Assembly: GCA_902702965.1 (NCBI GenBank)
Contig: CACRXP010000725.1
Span: 143,394 to 207,393, forward strand
Direction: 5' to 3'
DNA from: Spirometra erinaceieuropaei
Lineage: Eukaryota > Platyhelminthes > Cestoda > Diphyllobothriidea > Diphyllobothriidae
Length of the DNA: 64,000 bases
The position numbers and the translations under genes were made by a program. The notes under the pieces were generated by a model. It did no database searches. It saw only the letters and a list, made by a program, of their open reading frames with translations, and was not told where the DNA came from. Positions 24,175-35,996 of this stretch are shown piece after piece (positions within the stretch are counted from its first letter, which is position 1; every line of letters starts with the position of its first letter).

Positions 24175-26700
24175 GAATCCAGTAAAAGTATAATGTTTGA
24201 TCATAGGAGGGGAAGGATATTTGCTTGACTTCTCGACGTACCTTGTTATACTTATTGCAGACATGTGGACATGTATGCATGAACTATTTAGAATATTCGT
24301 ACTATCTAACAATCCTGTCTAAAGTACCGTGTCACATTCCTTCCAACCAGAATCTCTCATAACCTGTCAGTAAGCGATTTCATGAAGTGTTTACGAACTT
24401 CTGACATGCGTTTTAATTAAAAAATCTATTGACATTTTGTTAGAAGTTTAATAATTGCGCGGTATACTTAAATGTTTTCTTTAGAGCATGGGCGTTCCTC
24501 TTGATTTTCATCTCCCTTAAATAGTCTAAATATATTTCTGCAAAAGACAAACAAAATATTTTTTGAGCCCCTTTTGCAGAATATTAAAATTTCTTTATTA
24601 GTAAGACAAATAAAGCAGAATAACATTTAACACAAAGCAATCAATGTTGAAACATGTCTTAGAAGTAGGACAGTTTTGGTCATATTTGTAGGCCATGCTA
24701 AGCGCGGAACCTAGCAATTAAGGGGAAGAATCCTAAAATACAGACTCGCATTGACCGTGCGTTTGCATAACGAAGACATCATTTTTATTTACTGCGCTCT
24801 CCGACAGTATTCACTATTAACTAATTTCGCGGATGATTGCAAACGTCTTTTGATTTTCCATGGGGAATTGCAAATGAAAATTAAAAAGCATTTGCTTATC
24901 CACGTTCCTCTCAGGCGGCTTTTGGGAACTCTCCCTTATTTTATTCCCATGGCATAAAATAAATACTAGAATATTTTCTAGAATGATCTAGTTTAGGAAC
25001 AAAAACGATAACGCACACCTGAAGACTACTAAATGACTTAGAAGCATTTATTTGACTGAGCGTTTATTTGCGAATCCCATCTGGCCCGGAAAATATTTTT
25101 ACTTAGGTTTTCCGCACACTCGTCGACTGTGCTAGCGAAGGCGTAGTTAAACAAAGGCGAGAAACAACTGAGTTTTATTCGTATTTTATGGCAGGTTTTC
25201 CGCCCCAAAACGTTCCGATTTCATCAGATCTTCAAAACTGTCAGCATTCTTATGAAGTCTGTTCTGTAAGAATTCCTGAAGAGCTGTTTGCAGAGCGCCC
25301 ACTGCAAAACGCCAGTGCGTTGTTTTGTCGTTGGTGTTAAAACAATCATTTTATGCACTTTCAGCACTTTTCTGCCACGACATTTGTTTTGAGGCCCCTG
25401 AGCTTGCTTTCCTACGATCCATGCTTCTATTTCCATTTCGCGTCCAATGAAAAGTACATATAAGGACATCTATGTCTCCTTTCCTGGAGCGCGGAGACAA
25501 TTCATTTAACTATTTATCATACTAGCGCTTCTCGGGTACTGAATATCTGTTGGATCTTACAATTAAATAGAAATCCCTTCGGAGATTTTAGCTGAAATGG
25601 GATACAAATAAGGGTCGCAAATGCTAATATGAGGACTATTTTGACCAGTCGTGCAATAAAAGACGGTAGCTTTTGCCTGTCTTGTGATTGGGCAAGTCGG
25701 TTTATAGGAATTCCAATCATGAATGCATGTGAGTTCAGGCAGGTGATGCATGGTTTGTCCGATTCTTCTCAACTACTTCAAACGGCTTGAGGCAAGTCAC
25801 AAAATGGGACTCGTTATCACAAAATGGCTCATTATGGACGTCAGTTGTGGGGATATCTGAAGTGTAGATCCTTCTGCAGCATAAATAACAAGTCCGCCGA
25901 TTTGTTTGCAAGGTAAGAGACTCTCATTGGACGATTGCTTAAATCTTTTTTTAAGCACTATTTTGCTTCCAATAAGTCCTGAAACTCAAGAAATAGCTGC
26001 AAATACAGCCAAAGTTTCAATGCCCCAAAGCTCGATGGCCACCAGATGTCTGACGATGTGTCAGGGCATTTGAATTAAATCTAGTGATATTATGATTGCG
26101 CAAAATTAACAGCGGTCTCATCTTTGCGGCCACCAGGAAAACTAGGTGTGGTCTCATGTTTAGTGGCCGCCAAAACTAAGCTGTCTGTTTGCCCGTACCG
26201 CACACGGTTTGCCCTAACACAATGAGACATGACTTCACACAAACAGGAAAGGGGTCTCTCAACTCCAAACTGAGTGAGAATGCCGTAGAGGTCAAGTTAG
26301 ACGTTGGCCGTCCATCCTTAGACGAGGTTTTACCTATCCAGTCAATTGGCACCTTTTCCAGTCAAGACTTTGAGTTAACTTGGATAGCTTCAAACTGACT
26401 ACGATTGATTGCATAGAGGACTGTTTTGTAAATAAATTGTGATTGCTACAAAATAAGCTCTCGTTGTGTGTACAGTGTAGAATGGACGGTAAAATTTGAA
26501 CTATTTGCGATTAGTTTTCAATAATCAACCATGACAAATACCCATTTTGTTTTTCGCTATAATTGGCATCCTAAGACATTACGACGTTTACAAGTGGCGG
26601 AACTAAACAAAGCGTCGTTGTCTGATCAAATTTACATATGACTTTCAAAGATTATGAGTTTGTTCGGTTCTATAAACTGACTTAAATTTTGCCGCAAGCA
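24175..26700. other. Unannotated DNA with a small direct duplication
   Basis: Frames are short and featureless. At about 26,110-26,180 a ~40-bp unit is repeated in tandem with changes: 'ggtctcatctttgcggccac' then 'ggtctcatgtttagtggcc'. Nothing else was recognised. Confidence 0.45.
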
Positions 26701-26707
26701 CAACATT

Positions 26708-26835
26708 CCAACGCTCTAAGCACCTGAGCTCAGGTGGTTAGAGCGTTGGCTGCGCTAAAGCCTTCCCCTTACTGCGTGGGCCCGAATCCCACCGAGGCGC
26801 CGAGTTTTCCACAGTTGGGTCAATATGAAGAAATC
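26708..26835 (+). repeat. tRNA-derived SINE with palindromic head
   Basis: A box A-like 'tcaggtggttagagcg' and a box B-like 'gggcccgaatccc' are spaced as in a tRNA gene, followed by 'ccgaggcgccgag' and 'ttttccacagttgg'. The same head occurs at 36,586 and 51,975. Positions 26,708-26,749 form a 42-bp palindrome (two 21-bp arms, one mismatch, no loop) that overlaps box A. It cannot be a functional tRNA because the acceptor stem does not pair sensibly. Confidence 0.65.
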
Positions 26836-29215
26836 TTGGTTTCAAACCCGAACTATTTTTGATAAAAATCTATTAGTCCAAAGTTCTTCTTATTTAGAGA
26901 ACCTTATCCGATCAATTTATGTAATATATTCGAACGTAAAATTGCATGATAGAATGTCCATAAATAATAACGTACACTTTACATGCAATTACCAGAAAAT
27001 CGGGTCCGAACCTCAAGTCAAACTAACTTTTCATTTGTATATCGTCATCTGACAACGTCTGATAAGCTAAAAATGGTCATTTTAGTCTCCCTGGACTTTG
27101 CAGCTAATCTTGTTTAGCCTATACCTATATATAGAGGACATGGAGTTAAGTCTGTGACACCTGACTTTTATGGGTCAAACTTAAAATTTTAATGAATACT
27201 TAAGTCGTGGAAAATCAACTGCTGTACAATAACCACGTAATACCAATTCTTAAAAAGAATATTAGTGCCAATTATATGAAATATATATGCTTAATATAGT
27301 TTAGGGGACTGCAGACTAAAATACTAAAAGCCCGCACACATTTTACCCTGCGTGAAAATGGGCATTTCTTGATTATTCCACAGTAGTTTACTTTTTTCGA
27401 CTCAAATGCCTATGACAATTTTGGATCATGACAAGAAGACTTAATTCCATGACCTTCCCCGAACAATCTCTGAAATTATTTACTTTTTATTCTCTAGAGT
27501 TTATATACCGTCAACTGCATAAAGAACGTTAGCGGACTCACTAAGGAGCCGAACCCGTCGCATTTGTGCCGCACAGTGGCAGCATATCGACGAAACACGC
27601 GTTTGGGCCCTCACCTAGTATTTATGTCGGGAGTGCTGTATAGCATTTTCATTATATATGTGTGTGTTGTCTGGGTAGGCTGCGAACTTAATTTTGCGAA
27701 TTTCTCATAGTAGTTTTCAAAGCATAGCCAGTGTGCATTTACTTTGGAAAGTGTTTAATGTGTTTCACTGAAATCTAAAATAAATTCATACAAGGTATTC
27801 ATGTCAATAACTGGCTCTGTGAATATAGCTGCTCTCCCTGCATCCGTGCATCGGACGTCAAAAAGCTTGTCCTGTCCTATCAAAAATGCTAAACTTTCCC
27901 AAATTATACAAGGTTGCTTGGACCTGGCGATCTTAAATATTTGCTACTATTACTGCTACTAATACTACTGATACTACCATTAATACTATTACTACAACTA
28001 CTACCATTTCATATATATCACACAGACAGATTGCCCAGTTACAATATAATAGAATGTACTTTGAACTCTGCTTTCTACTTTGTGGACAGTCGCCTTACAT
28101 ATCTAGATAACTAAATCTGTCTAAGAAGTAGCACGTCATAAAATATAAAACATATATAAGAATGACATGTTCGATTGGTTCGAGGTATTTGTGAAAGCAC
28201 CAGTCGTTTTAAATAAGTAAACCTAGGTTTTAGAGCATATAAGACCTGTCAATTTAAAAGCAAACTTAAGTTGTCCGCATAAAACTGAACTTGCTATCAG
28301 TCGCATAGAGAATTTGGAGTGACGCAAAATTTGGCGGATAGCAGAGAATCTATATTTTGCACATTAATCCCAACTTGGATTTTATAATAACTCCCTGATT
28401 TTATTCCATCATGCATTGTTTAAAATATAGGTAGTTTAGCAATGGGGGTTACGTAATTTTGGTGGCAAGGACATCAAAGGAATAAGTGTTATTATTCATT
28501 TTATTATATACCTATTACTTTACTACCTTGAGAACGCAACACTGGCTTATTTTGCCGCGGATTGTCTTTTCAACTTACTTTTTCCAAAATTAAAATTAAG
28601 AAGAGTTGCACCTTTAAGTTGGCTTTTTTAATTCCTGAAAAATAACCACAACGTTTTACAGCCACCTTTTGCTAGCAAAAAGTTCAAAATTGCTAAAACC
28701 GTTTGTCGCTTGCCGCTTTTGCTTCTAAATTACTTATGAGTAGAATATCGACTAGAAAAAGGGCAACTGTCGGAGCAACTAACACTTTGCCTAGACTTTT
28801 TTGATGAGTCTTTTTTACGCTTGCATGTAAATTATCGGCGAATTGTGGGGAAATCCGGTTCTTTTGATGAATGAACTGACTAAAGGCATTATGCTTGAAC
28901 TGGAGTGCATGTAGTCATATATATTATAAAATTTAGATTTCTATAGTACAGAGAACATCCGGTTTTCTAAGGACAACCAGCTAACTTTCCTCCTACTTCA
29001 TCAGCTTTAGGAGTATAGGAGACATATTTTCAAGGCCAGTAAGGTTTTCGTATTTTCACTCAAAGTTGCAACATTTTTTCTAACAGAAAACTCATGTAGT
29101 TGCGCCAATTTAATGCTGAACAGCTTTCACCTGAAAAATTGCCCAAATACAAAAAACATAAATTTTTGATCAAATCTGTAAACATCTGTACTGGAAAATT
29201 TGTTTACAAGCATAA
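26836..29215. other. Unannotated AT-rich DNA
   Basis: No gene or shared repeat was recognised apart from the trinucleotide repeat listed separately. Frames are short and biased by AT-rich composition. Confidence 0.45.
27943..28006 (+). repeat. Imperfect ACT trinucleotide microsatellite
   Basis: About 64 bp made mostly of ACT/TAC units with scattered substitutions ('ctactattactgctactaa', 'tactactgatactacc', 'actacaactactacc'). The leucine/isoleucine-rich frame across it is a by-product of the repeat. Confidence 0.8.
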
Positions 29216-29860
29216 ACTGCATGCAAAAGAGAACTTTTAATTTGGCTTAAAGTGGCCGGATTTATGTGTTTGGAACCATACTGCATATAAAACTTGGCAA
29301 AGAGAAAATCCGGAATTTTGTGATCAGGATTTATAGAAGTCACGGAGAAAAGTGCGATGTTATAGCCCTTCAAGATCAACGAAAGCCGTACCGAACTGAT
29401 GTAGCACTAGGCTAACTGTAGAAGATTGACATCGTGTTTCGAATCACTCTACGTTAATCAATTACACAGAAGATCTTAAAAGATGCTATTTTAATACCGT
29501 TTTCCACCAGACATAAGGACGACGACCGCCAATTTGGACAAGTTTCGTCTGCAACTTTTATGCGTTAGGTAACATACTGCATACAGAAAATGGCAAAGAG
29601 AAAAGCAAGACATTCGTGAGCAGAATTATGAAAAGGCATGGACACAAAGGCGGGCGCTAAATCCTTCCAAAAGCAATGACTGATGGTCATGACCACATGA
29701 GATCCCAGTTAGTACTAGGCGAAGTTAAAAAGTCTGGCATCGTATAAAGCATCAATACATGCCACAAAGTGGACACAAGGTCTAAAAAGCTGGAAATGCT
29801 TTACCAATTTACCTCCAGATATAAGGCAATCAACGGCGAATTTTGACAGGAGAGAATACT
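29216..29860 (+). repeat. Diverged tandem duplication, ~300-bp unit
   Basis: Unit 1 contains 'ccatactgcatataaaac', 'ggcaaagagaaaa', 'gatgtagcactaggc' and 'ccaccagacataagg'. The same order recurs about 297-307 bp later as 'acatactgcatacag', 'ggcaaagagaaaagc', 'gttagtactaggcg' and 'cctccagatataagg'. Divergence is high. No protein or RNA signature was recognised; it could be an old satellite dimer. Confidence 0.5.
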
Positions 29861-30261
29861 GCGTGTGATTTTGTCACTGCTAGTGAAAATCTGAAGCGAA
29901 TAGGTTGCTGCACGGCAATAGGAAATAACGAGAACGAACGCCGAAACGCTCAGCAAGCCAAATGAATTCAACCTATATAACGATTGACCGCGAGCAAGTG
30001 TATTTTAAAACCGATAAAGGCAGATGTTCAGATTTCAAGTAATTGTCTATGTGCTTGCAAAAACTTGCGAAACCTCCGTCGAAGACTCTATACAGCATCC
30101 TGATATGCAAAAAATAGTCAGAACGGCGGCGCATAAGCTATCAATTGAGGCTGCCTGTGTACTTACGACCATATGATCGGGTTTACGTAACAAACACATA
30201 AAGAGTGCATTTTATGCTTTGTCAGTTAATCAGTCTTTGGCTATGGCAGACGCGGAACTTA
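29861..30261. other. Unannotated DNA
   Basis: Nothing recognisable. It might hold the 3' non-coding end of the minus-strand PLE remnant that starts at 30,262, but no conserved CTGATGA/GAAA tail motif was found here. Confidence 0.4.
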
Positions 30262-30660
30262 CAAGAAAATCTTCTGCGTGTCCAGAGCCTGTCTATGCAG
30301 TCTGATGGCAGTCGCTTTTACAGTTCCTAGTAAGTGCTGTCGCAGTTGTTTAGGGCAGTTAGCTGAGACCTTCTAAATCCTATGTAAGGCTTCGTTGGAG
30401 TCCACACGATGCCCAAAATCGACTATGTGTGTGAGGGTAGAGTTACGTATGCTCTTAGTTTTTCCTTCCCCCAGCCGGGCAGTTAAATCAGTATAATGTG
30501 CTTCAAAGGAGAAATTGAAGGAGTAAGTGCACTTGAAGGCGGTCAAAGATGGAAGCCTATCCCTAATGACTGCCCTCTGGTCAATGTGGTTGTTGAACAC
30601 CCTCTCAAAAGTCAGACACACCTCCGGTCTCTAAAGGATGGCCTAAACCATGTCCTAGCG
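30262..30660 (-). pseudogene. PLE GIY-YIG endonuclease remnant
   Basis: Reading the minus strand from about 30,620 gives 'DRLPSLTAFKCTYSFNF', 'TARLGEGKTKSIRNSTL' and 'HIVDFGHRVDSNEA'. After a stop and a change of frame comes 'QLRQHLLGTVKATAIRLHR', then 'QALDTQKIFL'. This is the same order as in the better preserved minus-strand domain at 58.3-58.9 kb ('DRLPLQATS', 'AWLGKGEKKSISSSIL', 'LVATNHRVD', 'LRQRLLATAEAVAIRL'). The Tyr-Ile-Gly core is lost. The copy is 5'-truncated and meets a plus-strand LINE fragment near 30,600. Confidence 0.7.
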
Positions 30661-31450
30661 TGGTCGGAGGAAAATGGTCTCCTTATTAACAACCAAAATC
30701 TGTTCAGTGTATTTTTCGACTGCGGCCCTCTCCTACCCCTGATTCCTCTGACATTCTTCCTAACGAAGTATCCTCTTTCAGGTATTTCGGCGTTACTTTG
30801 TCCTTACATCTTTCATTTTCCCTCCATATTGAGTCCCTATTTATTAAAGTTCGTAAACTTCTTTACTGCATACGTCGTTTACGTTCCTACCACACACTTC
30901 AATCCTTAGTCTGGCGATTCATTGATGTCTGCATTCTTCCTCTTATCCTATACTGTTCTCCTGTCATTTTTCCTGCTTTGTTAAAAAAGGATCATTTAAT
31001 TTTGAAACGAGTCCTCCGCATGCTCTCTTCTGCTGCTGGTGTTACTTATATTTTTTAGTTGACACTATCTTACAACGACACTTCAATGCGGTCAAGCAAT
31101 TTGCTGGTCGAATTCTAGATGACGTTGCCCATCCCCTACATTCCGATCTTATGTCTGCTAAGTCTTCCCGCCCGATGCGCTGCAGTTTCCGACTTATATC
31201 CTGTCGCACATCGGCTCATCGAGCTTCTGTATTGCCATCCCTATCGCGCTATCTTACGTGCGAAGAGACAGAAATACAGAAACTAAGACTTGAACTATCC
31301 CCATAATAATCGTTTCTTTGCGTTTAACTTTGACTCTTGAATAATCTATTAACTTATTTACTGCCCACAGTGAATGGAGTCAATTTTTTTTGCTGAAAAT
31401 TTTGCACATACGATTTCAAAATAAAGCGCATTCCTCTCTCTCCTCTCTTA
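30600..31450 (+). mobile_element. 5'-truncated non-LTR retrotransposon (LINE) 3' end
   Basis: It comprises the C-terminal reverse-transcriptase region, a stop pair at 31,304, a ~110-bp 3' region with the polyadenylation-type signal AATAAA at 31,420, and a CT-rich tail (31,432-31,448). The tail probably marks the 3' end of the copy. The clade (RTE/CR1/Jockey-like) cannot be fixed by eye. Confidence 0.75.
30601..31306 (+). pseudogene. LINE reverse transcriptase C-terminal fragment, frameshifted
   Basis: Frame 1 gives 'LRSLKDGLNHVLAWSEENGL' to about 30,717. The homology then passes to frame 3 with 'DILPNEVSSFRYFGVTLS', 'IESLFIKVRKLLYCIRRLR', 'FIDVCILPLILYCSPVI' and 'LILKRVLRMLSSAAGV' to about 31,050. 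Another shift leads to 'AGRILDDVAHPLHSDLM', 'RPMRCSFRLISCRTSAHR' and 'ASVLPSLSRYL' up to TAA TAA at 31,304-31,309. 'FRYFGV' corresponds to the late RT 'F-LG' motif, and the rest is the thumb and C-terminal tail typical of LINE proteins. At least two frameshifts and a 5' truncation make it inactive. Confidence 0.75.
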
Positions 31451-31640
31451 CATTTTCGTTTACCTCGTACCCCTATAAATGTACTGTTTCGGTAGGAATA
31501 TATTGGAGGCACGCGCATGTTTGCCAAATGCTCTTCTAATCTGAAAGAATTAGGAGAACGACAGTCTCCCGCTTATCATTTACAAGCAGTTTAAACTATT
31601 AATGTCTCATACATGATTTCTCGTAACTAATTAAATGATA

Positions 31641-31996
31641 AATGTGGACATTTCACAAAAACGCAAAACAGCCATTAAAATTTCTTTTAAATTCTATGCA
31701 TCTTGAAATTGTACTTAAATATGATGATATTTGATCCATGTTTTTGTGTCGGTTTGCGAGTTATTGAAAATCATTTTAAATTTTCGACACCGTTCATGAG
31801 TTAGGTTACCCGCTTGACCTACAGCGGGTAACCTAATTCATGAACGGTGTCGAAAATTTAAATTGATTTTCAATAACTCGCAAACCGACACAAAATCATG
31901 GATCAAATATCATCATATTTGAGTACAATTTTAAAATACATAGAATTTAAAAGAAATATTAATAGCTGTGTTGCGTTTTCGTGAAATGCCTACATT
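31641..31996. repeat. Near-perfect 356-bp palindrome (174-bp arms, 8-nt loop)
   Basis: Left arm 31,641-31,814 and right arm 31,823-31,996 are reverse complements, exactly centred on 31,818.5 with only scattered mismatches and no net indel. The loop is 'tgacctac'. The arm tips at the centre read 'gagttaggttacccgct' and 'agcgggtaacctaattc', resembling the terminal sequence of the long-TIR MITE family ('gagataggttactcactgta'). It may be two element ends fused back to back, or a short foldback element. Confidence 0.85.
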
Positions 31997-33300
31997 TTTA
32001 AAAAGCGAAAAATACTGTAAACGTCAAAATGGGCGTAATTAAGAAAACATTAATTTCAATTCCCGGAAGGTCATATTACGCAAAAATGCGTAAATGTGAA
32101 AGCAGAAAAAATAGCGTTTAAAATGGTATTTTCATAAAGTTTACATCTGTATTTCGTTTACGCATAAGTTTTGTTTTAGGGATGGCGGTTTCCAAAAAGC
32201 CTACAGCCTGAAAATTGATCTGAAAAGGCTTTCGGGAAATGAACGGTAATTTGAGTTTTCTGACAGGCAGAACAACAAAGGGAATGGAATATTGCCTGAT
32301 TTTGCCGATTGGACGTCATAGCAACAAAAGATTTTATAAGGTCATGTGCTGCCAGGCCATCCGTAAACCTAAAAAGGTATGTGGAATTGAAACGCGAACT
32401 TGTAAACACCAAATTTCGTGTTTGTAAAGAGGGTATGTCTTCCTTTACATTAATTCGTATTTTTTGCTTTTCCCTGGGTTGCGTTTTGTTTCAGATCTGC
32501 CTTGAAATGTTGTCAAATACTGTACGAGTTTCAGCGTTTTCCCCGACCGCACACAAAGCAGATTCTGTATCATGCATCTGCTAAAACTTTAAAATGGACT
32601 GCTTATTAAAGGCATTTATCATAGTAACGAATGTTAAGTTGTCGTTTTTCATGTAGAACATCGTTTGTGTTACTTAATCAAGCATGAAACTTCATGGTTG
32701 CATAAAACAGCTGTCCACAACAAGCGTCAGCAACTAATATGCGTTTGGAGATTTGATGTACATTCCTTAATAAGTTGCCTCTTAAAGGAGTGTTTTAATA
32801 CTGCACTCCATTGGCGGATCTCCGCGTAATTTCCATTTGTTTCCGGTGAGGCAAGGAAAGACTCAACACTTTTATTCGTTTCTTTCGTAATCTCAAACAA
32901 TACTAATATTTTTTCACCCTTCACGTAAAAAAGCGTTTCCATTCTTTTTATTCTGCAGACATTTGCATTATTTGTGTCGTTTTGAGGCGCCGTTCTACGA
33001 TTAGGAATTCAGGACGGAGTGACATATAAATACTGATATTTTGTTGAAATTGTTAATGCTTTGTTCTGAATTATGTATCTGTATATGCTAGCCTGCGCGA
33101 TAGGTAATGTGTCGTATGAAAAGGAAAAGGCTCTTCAGAAAATCGGGTCATATTCGTAAATTTTCAATTCGGTGACACTGACTCGCCAGCATACGAAATG
33201 ACCAGAGACAAAAGTGAGTTCGGCAAAATAGTTTGGCTAGCGCAATAGGACAGACAACGACAAACAGACAGCTGGTGCCTGAGAGGAGTGGGCACTGACT
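31997..33300. other. No recognisable gene
   Basis: AT-rich, frames of about 91 codons or fewer without motifs. Two overlapping plus-strand frames at 32.24-32.58 kb have no recognisable homology. Confidence 0.45.
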
Positions 33301-33694
33301 TATGTTAAGCTTTTGGGCTGGGGGAGGGAAGGGGAAACCGCTGGGGCTCCCTGTGTTGGAGGTGGAGAAGGAGCGGGGGAGTGCGAGTCAGCTGTGGTAA
33401 TGTTGCCCCACCTGAAGTAAACCAACCCCAGCCCGTTGTAATAAAAGACCTGTGGTGATTGGGGTTTTTACAGGTGGGGTCGGGGAAAAACCAGGCGACG
33501 AGGTCAAGTAGTTGTATGCAAAAGCTATTGAGAGTGCGTGGTTGTACTTTAAATTGTTGAAAAATAGGTTCACTAAATCGCAACCCCAACTCTGACCCAT
33601 AAACCTATCCCATTTCCCAAACCCCTGGCCCTAATCTCTAGCCCTAACCCCTGAGAATAGCCTTTAACCCTAACCCCAGCAGCATTGTGTCAGT
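33301..33694. repeat. G/C-skewed patch with G-quadruplex motif and telomere-like units
   Basis: At 33,315-33,334 four G-runs (GGG-CT-GGGGG-A-GGG-AA-GGGG) satisfy the G-quadruplex rule on the plus strand. At about 33,620-33,680 the strand turns C-rich with degenerate CCCTAA units: 'ggccctaatc', 'agccctaacccct' and 'ttaaccctaacccca'. TTAGGG is the animal telomere repeat, so this may be a decayed interstitial telomeric tract, though the units are irregular. Confidence 0.5.
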
Positions 33695-35450
33695 TAGGTA
33701 GGGCTACATTGCCGTATCTTACGAATTGCAGACAAGTGGGAAAGCGGGTGGCTGGTCATTGATGCGGCGTGGGTTTACTGACAATGCACCGGTGTAAGAG
33801 AGCGTCATGTTTTAAAACTGGTGGTGGTCATTTCTGCGAAAACAAGTAGAATTTTCCAAACACCAAAACGTTTCAGACTATATAAACGAAAAATTGCTTG
33901 TGTGATCTATTACAGAACTTCAGATCACCTTACCGAATAGATCTGCTAATATGACCTCAAAAAGGAATATAACATCTCCTTCTCTAACAAAAGGCCCTCT
34001 GATAGCAGCTCAATTCTCAGGGTAACCATCAGAAGAAAAATCAATTTTCAAGTGCGGTAAGCTTTGTTCAGTAAAACATCTGAGTTTAAACTTGTCTTTT
34101 TACAAGAAAAAAAAACACGTTTGGATGCGCCAGTGCAGCCTAGGACAAAAGTGAGTATACTAAATGTTCCAAATTTTAAGGCCCGTCCATTTTTTGCTCA
34201 CATTTATGAGCATTTTGCTCAGTAAAATTATCTAAGCACACTTTCTGCATATTTTCTTAAAGGAACTAGATGAGCGGGCAAAGTGGGCAACGTCTACGCC
34301 ATCCAAAATCTCTCAGATTTAATGACGTAGGTAACGTACTGTACTTAAGTATGATGCGTAGGCGTTTTCTGCAATATGTTCATTTTAGTGAACATTCTAC
34401 TGGGATATTGGCTAAGTAAAGATAACTTGTTCGCAAAAACCGATTTGCAAAACAAATCCAGCATTTCCATCGATTCTGTTTGTACGTTTGGTCACCGTTT
34501 GTACGTGAACTCATCACAGATTCCGCAAATATAATAATGTTACTTTTGAACTGATTATATTTTAGTGTTCTGGAGTCCTTTTTCAGAAAATGACATGAAT
34601 AGTGAGATTTTATGATCGTAACGCAAAGGTGATCTCCATGGAGACAGTTCGCAAATGTGAATTCTAATATTGATGAAGCGCACTCCACAGGTTCGCATTT
34701 GCTCTGTAAATTTTGTCAAGGAAAAAGGGTTAAGATCAAAAATAAGACCAAAAAACTTGCACCCAGGCGAAATTTTGAGGCCGAATCTAAACTCTGGCGC
34801 TGACATTTTGGTTAAAAATTTTGGTTTAAAAAAAATGTTTCTCAGATAAAATTTAGCCTGCTCGTAAGTCCGCGATGCTTAAAATAAGCAAGCACTTTAA
34901 TTGTAAACAATATTTTGAAAAAAATAAATTTGCAGATGCGGACAATTATATGCCTTAAACACTATACTAAACCCAGTCATAGTTTTTTACTTCATCACAA
35001 ACTACTAACAAGCTCTATTCCAAATATTCAACAGGTAAACAGAAGGAAATTCATCCGTTGGATGTCCAATTTTCAGAATATAATGAGATACATCTTGTCC
35101 TTTTCCTCGTCTGTTTCATGTAATTTGTAAGGGAACCGGAGAAGGTGTTAACATTTTGAGGCGCGTATTTCGGATGCGTGTCTTATTTAAACCTTACAAA
35201 ACTTGCCAATTTTTAAAATCAATTCGAATTTCGCAGGTATAGGGGTACGCAAAATAACTTTTGCGATGCTGTTTGTGTCTTTTCGTGCAGAAATTTACGG
35301 TTTCTGCCTGCGGCAGTTGTGCGCATGGACGGATATGTGGATAAACGGACAGTGTGGTTTTTTCTAGGAAAGGTTTTCTGGTTTTTTAAAAAAATGCGTG
35401 TTCGAATCAAAGACGGCTTCTGATGAGTGCTTTTACGTCCCACTTACTTA
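33695..35450. other. No recognisable gene
   Basis: Frames reach 102 codons on the minus strand (34,380-34,688) but show no domain. No repeat match was seen. Confidence 0.45.
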
Positions 35451-35479
35451 GTAAGTGAATATAAGGATGGTATATAGGT

Positions 35480-35996
35480 TTTGCTATAAGTCATTTTACG
35501 TCCGATATGTTTATGAATCATTGACCGGGTGCCGCAGATTATATGTGTCGCACGAGTCGACGCCTTTCCAAAAGAATATGAGAACACTTTCTCGCATTGT
35601 TGGCAAAAGGGGAACTGGCACCATTCTTGCGCACGCAGTGGATTCAGGGCATCGTATGAGACCCGCTGAAGAACTGATGGGGACTTATGAGGTCCACTCA
35701 AGCTACTCTAAGCTACTGGGCCAGCGCCTGTTTAAAACAGCAGAAACGGCCTCCATCACGTTATGAAAACCAATGTTGTGCGCACAGAAGAACCTCTTTT
35801 TTGGCTCCGCGCTTACGGTGGTCAATTGTTTACTAACTACATGACTCTTTGCGCCCCTCCGCTCTTGCCTGACTTTTATTTTAAAACTAACTTTACCGAA
35901 TTTTTTCATGCACTATACCCCTTCCCATATAACTGTACTGGCCTGACGAAAAATTATCGAAAGCAACGTTCGCTCGATACTTTTTCTTTTGAATAA
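35480..35996 (+). pseudogene. Decayed PLE GIY-YIG domain with 3' hammerhead-like end
   Basis: The plus-strand frame gives 'TILAHAVDSGHRMRPAEE', 'LLGQRLFKTAETASITL', then after a stop 'KPMLCAQKNLFF'. The order matches the 58 kb domain ('SSILADLVATNHRVD', 'LRQRLLATAEAVAIRL', 'SVLCCQKTL'). The GIY-YIG core is degraded: 'RYVYES' stands where 'RYIGRT' is expected. About 180 bp further on is the family's terminal motif: CTGACGA at 35,943-35,949 with GAAA at 35,959-35,962. No inverted partner end was found upstream, so this is a 5'-truncated copy. Confidence 0.65.

Noticed and set aside
26729..26800. Functional tRNA gene
   Set aside because: Box A and B are present, but no consistent acceptor and D stems form, and the same head with shared downstream sequence recurs at 36.6 and 52.0 kb; it is a SINE.
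27914..28114. 66-codon leucine-rich frame resembling a membrane peptide
   Set aside because: It is produced by the imperfect ACT microsatellite at 27,943-28,006.
30496..30909. 137-codon frame as an intact host gene
   Set aside because: Its middle is LINE reverse-transcriptase sequence in frame only to about 30,717; the start overlaps the antisense PLE remnant and the end is a frameshifted reading.
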